A stretch of DNA of 64,000 nt from Dolomedes plantarius. Lineage: Eukaryota > Arthropoda > Arachnida > Araneae > Dolomedidae. The position numbers and the translations under genes are program-made. Shown here piece by piece: positions 60,328 to 64,000 of this stretch. Positions within the stretch are counted from its first letter, which is position 1; each line of letters starts with the position of its first letter. The stretch is taken from positions 102,095,132-102,159,131 of the forward strand of contig OU015496.1 in assembly GCA_907164885.2 (NCBI GenBank), read 5' to 3'. The notes under the pieces are model-generated. The model searched no databases and was not told the origin of the DNA. It worked only from the letters and a program-made list of their open reading frames with translations.

Positions 60328-60704
60328 AATATACAGAATCTGTTTAAAAAAATAAACTTAAACTACTTTCATTTAGCTATAACGTTAAGCTATAATAAAG
60401 GAACGTTCGACTTTTAATGGTTATTTAAGATGTGTAGCCAATGGTACCATGTTGATTATAGAGGTTTCAAAGTCCTCCAGTGTTTAAATATTAAATTTCA
60501 GTGTTTATTTACCAGATCAAACAAATTTAAGTTTTGCAATAGTAAATGAAATGTACCTGGTTCTTATGATCATCATTAGACGTTTCCTAACGTGGTACTA
60601 TATTTAAACTCTTGTAAAAGAAATGGTCAAGAACCGTAGTTTTACGACTAGACAAAAAAAGTAACACTCAGGATTTCTCTAATTACAGAGTTAAATATGA
60701 CAGG
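60328..60704. other. Unassigned spacer
   Basis: No gene or repeat recognised. Confidence 0.4.
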
Positions 60705-60930
60705 CTCTGAGAAGCTTAGGGTTGTTAAAGCTTCAGAATTCGACCCTGAGGGTGCTCTGTTCGAATCCAGAGTGGCACCACTGAATGATCTTATGTACGC
60801 CGGATACGAGCATGTAAAATCTGTAAGCTGGGGAAGTCCCTCCGTGTGATTTGTAAGGGTGTCAGGATGATGCCCCCCCCCCCCCAGATGTCGCCTCCTG
60901 GGTTGCTAAATCAAAATTAACATGGAACCA
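60705..60930 (+). mobile_element. tRNA-derived SINE, second family, plus-strand copy
   Basis: It has a tRNA-like 5' part with a B-box match CTGTTCGAATCCAG (60757-60770) and GACCCTGAGGGTGCTC before it. The body includes TACGCCGGATACGAGCATG and, after a C14 run, CAGATGTCGCCTCCTGGGTTG, which matches the minus-strand copy at 55930-56275. Confidence 0.7.
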
Positions 60931-61789
60931 GGGTATGATGTAGTTTCACCTAAAAGAATGCTCCCATTACAAGAAAAAAAACGATTTCACGGTGTAAAAA
61001 TAGTCACGTTCGGAAAACAAGGTTCCTGCCGCGTTGAAATAATACGAGAGAAAGAAAAATGTATCTTATATTTTCCTTCTATTACTATTTTAATTTTGTC
61101 GTTGCCCAATCTTTACTTTAATACTACAGTTATTGGGTGAAATAAAGATAAATTTTAGAAAAGAATTTTTGGTTAGCAATATATTAATGCGTGTACTACA
61201 AGTATTCTTATATCATTCATTATTTCCAAAAATTTCTTTTTAGCTCTTGTGCAGCTAAAGAAGATTATAGTGTTACTAAACCAACCAGGCATGATCTTCA
61301 AACAACATTCAAATGCCGTAAATTCTTTTAGCGCATTAAATATCGTGATTGCTTTTTCAAATAAGCATAGCCACAAGTTTGGAAATCCGCTAAAATAGGA
61401 TAGTTATAAATGCGACTTTTGCAAATTATGATCTCCAGTTGTAAAATCTAAAGAGAAAAAAAAATCAACAATTTAACTGGAAAACACAGAAATTTATTTC
61501 TTCACAGTCAAAGATAGTATTAGCGTTCACGCATGTGCACTTTCCTTTAATTATCGCATTTCTGTTTATCATTCTACGCATATAACCTTAGCAGAATACT
61601 TTTCTTATTTAAGCCAATCTTCCAGAAAAGTTTGGTTTATCCACTTTAATTATCTAAATCTTCACTGAAATGAGAACTATATCTATAAGAAAGCCCCCTG
61701 CAAAGAACGCACCAAAGAGCCTCTGCAAGTAGTATGTTTCGGTTCAATTCGTTCATTTCAAATTTTTTGAAAGTCAGTGATCCCTTTTA
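60931..61789. other. Unassigned stretch
   Basis: Short ORFs (60922-61140, 61173-61376) without motifs. Nothing else recognised. Confidence 0.4.
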
Positions 61790-62060
61790 ATATATCGAAA
61801 CTCGCCCTATTAGAGCTGGGAAATTGCACTTTACTTAAAACATGTCAGTCGTTAGAAAGCCGTCTAATAGGATTTTTAAGCGATTCTGCATTTCGTCTGC
61901 AATTCCAGGCGAATCATTCCGGATTTCACCAGGAGAAACTTTCATTATCATGATGGATTCAGCAACTTTCTTGGAATAAGACGGGGGAAAATCTTAAGGA
62001 TTAGATAATCTCGATCCTGTTTAAGACATTAATGGGTTTTATGCTTTTTTTTATTCAACA
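61790..62060 (+). repeat. Dispersed copy of the 50.4-50.6 kb repeat junction
   Basis: It matches 50400-50600: AAACTCGCCCT, AAAACATG.TAGTCGTTA, GTCTAATAGGATTTT and TTTCATTATC.TGATGGATT in the same order. The satellite monomers that follow at 50.6 kb are not present here. Confidence 0.65.
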
Positions 62061-62330
62061 GAATGGAACGTAACATTGTATACAAGAATAGCAATTTATA
62101 TCGTTCAATTTATACTGAAATTCTATTTTTTTTCCTCCGTCTAATGAGAGTTACTTTTGAGATTAAATTGTCATTCATTCAGTTACTGAGGATTGAAATA
62201 AAAAAAAATATTGAAAATGGGATTTTTCCTTTTACACATGTAAACTCTTGAACGTCAAAAAATATAACGAAGGAGACACATTTTATTTACATGGTATTAA
62301 TATGATGATTCTTAATATTTTCAGCTAGTA
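62061..62330. other. Unassigned spacer
   Basis: A 62-codon ORF without motifs; nothing recognised. Confidence 0.4.
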
Positions 62331-62512
<182 letters not shown>

Positions 62513-62865
62513 TGTAAAGAATTGAACAGATTACAGAGTCAAATTCAAGAATAAGCAATTTATTTCGAGTGTCTAAAGCGTGCATCTTTTCTAGTAGACA
62601 GCCAGTACCCGAGTGAGTTCCTCGCTAGCGTTGGTAAAATCGGCGGTTCAGAATTGCTGAGCAAAGATGCTTCTTTGCAAGCTGCATGAGTTGTGCATAG
62701 GAAGATCTCCTTATTTGGTCATAGACAAAGGGTAAGAGGATTTCGTGGCTTCCCAGGGATTGCTGAGGCTATGAAAAATATTCGTGAGAACGGAATTCGG
62801 TAATGCCATCCTAAGTATGGCAGGGAAAGAAAATTTACAGGGGATCAACTTAAAAATTTTATACT

Positions 62866-62870
<5 letters not shown>
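62513..62870. other. Unassigned spacer
   Basis: No gene or repeat recognised. Confidence 0.4.

Positions 62871-62871
<1 letters not shown>

Positions 62872-62918
<47 letters not shown>
62872..62918. repeat. (TA)n microsatellite
   Basis: About 22 TA units, directly abutting the pogo-like MITE P2 copy b. Confidence 0.95.
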
Positions 62919-62921
<3 letters not shown>

Positions 62922-63517
62922 TCGAACCTCCATATATCGAAGTAGCAAATTGCGCGAAAAAAATTCGATATATAGAAATTTCGATATATAGAATTGAGCT
63001 TAGTCTTATAATTCTCCTAAAAAAATTAAAGCTAATTTTCGTATACGAAACTCCATTTCTAATTTATAAGCGAATCCCATTAAATGAAAGTTAATAACTA
63101 AAAAATGAATTAATATGAAAGATTTATTGATTACTACATATCTTTAAGAAAAAACAATATTGCAGACAGTGGTTACAATGATCACAGTTACATTCTTTTA
63201 AAAAAAACTACGAATATCTTGCTGAACATTTAGTTTTGTGGAAAGTTCAAAGAAATGTTCGTATTTATTCAGTCCACTAAAAACTTCATCAGGGACATGT
63301 TCCGAAAATTGAAGTGAATTCAAATGCCAAAAATTGGGAGATTTTATTCTAAAGTGGAATAAAATCTCCCAATTTGTCTTGAAAAAAATTTCGATATATA
63401 GAGATTTTTTCGATATATAGAAACAATTTTTCTATGTCATGAACATGGAGATTTGCTAAGAGTTCGATATATAGAAAATTTCGATATAGGGAAGTTCGAT
63501 ATATGGAGGTTCGACTG
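62919..63517. mobile_element. pogo-like MITE, family P2, copy b
   Basis: The inverted ends are CAGTCGAACCTCCATATATC on both sides; TA lies at 62917-62918 and 63518-63519. It aligns in reverse orientation with copy a (49502-50116), including GGGAGATTTTATTC and GTGGTTACAATGATCACAG. CGATATATAG units recur near both ends. No ORF. Confidence 0.92.
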
Positions 63518-63519
63518 TA

Positions 63520-63789
63520 TTTATATATATGGTTCCCCGTATAAAGTGCTTAAGTCAAAAAGAGTGATTTAAATATATCAAGTTATTGGCTTTTATACCA
63601 ATCTCAGAACATTAATTTTGACTTGATTATTTTGTACAAAGAAATGTACTTTTATATACAAAATTGATAGACTGAAGCCTTTTATACAAGTCAAAAGATT
63701 TTCTTTTATAAATACTAACAAATATCTAAAAATCCCTTTTTTTGACATCGCCCTTTATACAGGGCACCATATATATATATTATATATAG
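63520..63789. other. Unassigned spacer
   Basis: AT-rich, with several TTTTATAC-type words; nothing recognised. Confidence 0.4.
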
Positions 63790-64000
63790 GGGCTTGTGGC
63801 GGCCCAGTGGTACAGCGCGCTGGTTTTCGGTGCTGAGGGTGCTCAGATCGAGTCCCAGCGTTGCGCCACGAAAAATGCCTCCGTTCGTGTCGTCCCTTCA
63901 TAGGGGGTAATGCTGTCCGCCTATATGGTGCCCCCACAATAAAATGGACAGTAAAACTGCGGCGTAGTAAGGGCCAATGTTTGAAATACAAGTGCCTCCG
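63790..64000 (+). mobile_element. tRNA-derived SINE, copy b (runs to window edge)
   Basis: It is nearly the same as copy a (9768-9990): GGGCTTGTGGCGGCCCAGTGG head, B box AGATCGAGTCCC (63845-63856), GCCTATATGGTGCCCCC body and CAAGTGCCTCC near the end. The 78-codon minus frame here and the 77-codon one at 9747-9980 are antisense reading of the SINE, which explains why their translations look alike. Confidence 0.88.

Overview
This is a eukaryotic, strongly AT-rich window with one convincing host gene in about 64 kb: a complete, uninterrupted CDC45 coding region (17318-18967, + strand). Almost everything else that can be identified is transposon-derived. The protein is clearly animal CDC45, and the surrounding transposases (mariner, other Tc1/mariner-superfamily types, hAT of the GTF2IRD2-like and KIAA1586-like kinds, Helitrons, a LINE tail, tRNA-derived SINEs) are the mixture found in arthropod genomes. 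A chelicerate such as a spider is a reasonable guess, but it is inference: no lineage-specific marker is present.

Layout. 1-17 kb: repeats, including two copies of a dispersed unit (about 470-1235 and 7957-10070, the second broken by a mariner and a SINE), a hAT element with an 8-bp target duplication and a Helitron inside it (3526-4735), a fold-back (4751-6195), a TA-flanked element with a transposase C-terminus (6393-7129), a mariner with its catalytic middle deleted (8807-9747), a GTF2IRD2-like hAT (10629-11941), a KIAA1586-like hAT remnant (13594-15550) and three copies of a 180-bp MITE. 17-22.3 kb: CDC45 with a possible E2F site upstream and a long AT-rich 3' flank, the quietest part of the window. 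22.7-28 kb: hAT remnants, a Helitron 5' end with a basic ORF, a LINE tail and a perfect 147-bp hAT MITE. 28-43 kb: (TA)n tracts, pogo-like and TTAA-flanked MITEs, a 2.5-kb imperfect palindrome and a four-level nest (SINE, MITE, Helitron, pogo-like element). 43-50.5 kb: mariner and other transposase fragments and short tandem arrays. 50.5-55.1 kb: a satellite-like array of 13 units of about 340 bp with higher-order structure. 55-64 kb: SINEs, Helitron 5' ends, a long near-perfect inverted repeat, MITEs and long (TA)n tracts.

No pathway is encoded beyond CDC45, and I found no novel multi-gene system. The valuable content is structural: several insertions can be placed to the base because an empty copy of the target lies in the same window. 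These give a relative order of transposition and define the ends of Helitron, pogo-like, hAT and TTAA families. No intact transposase was found, so all visible elements look non-autonomous or dead. Many short ORFs are (TA)n readthrough or chance frames and were left out.
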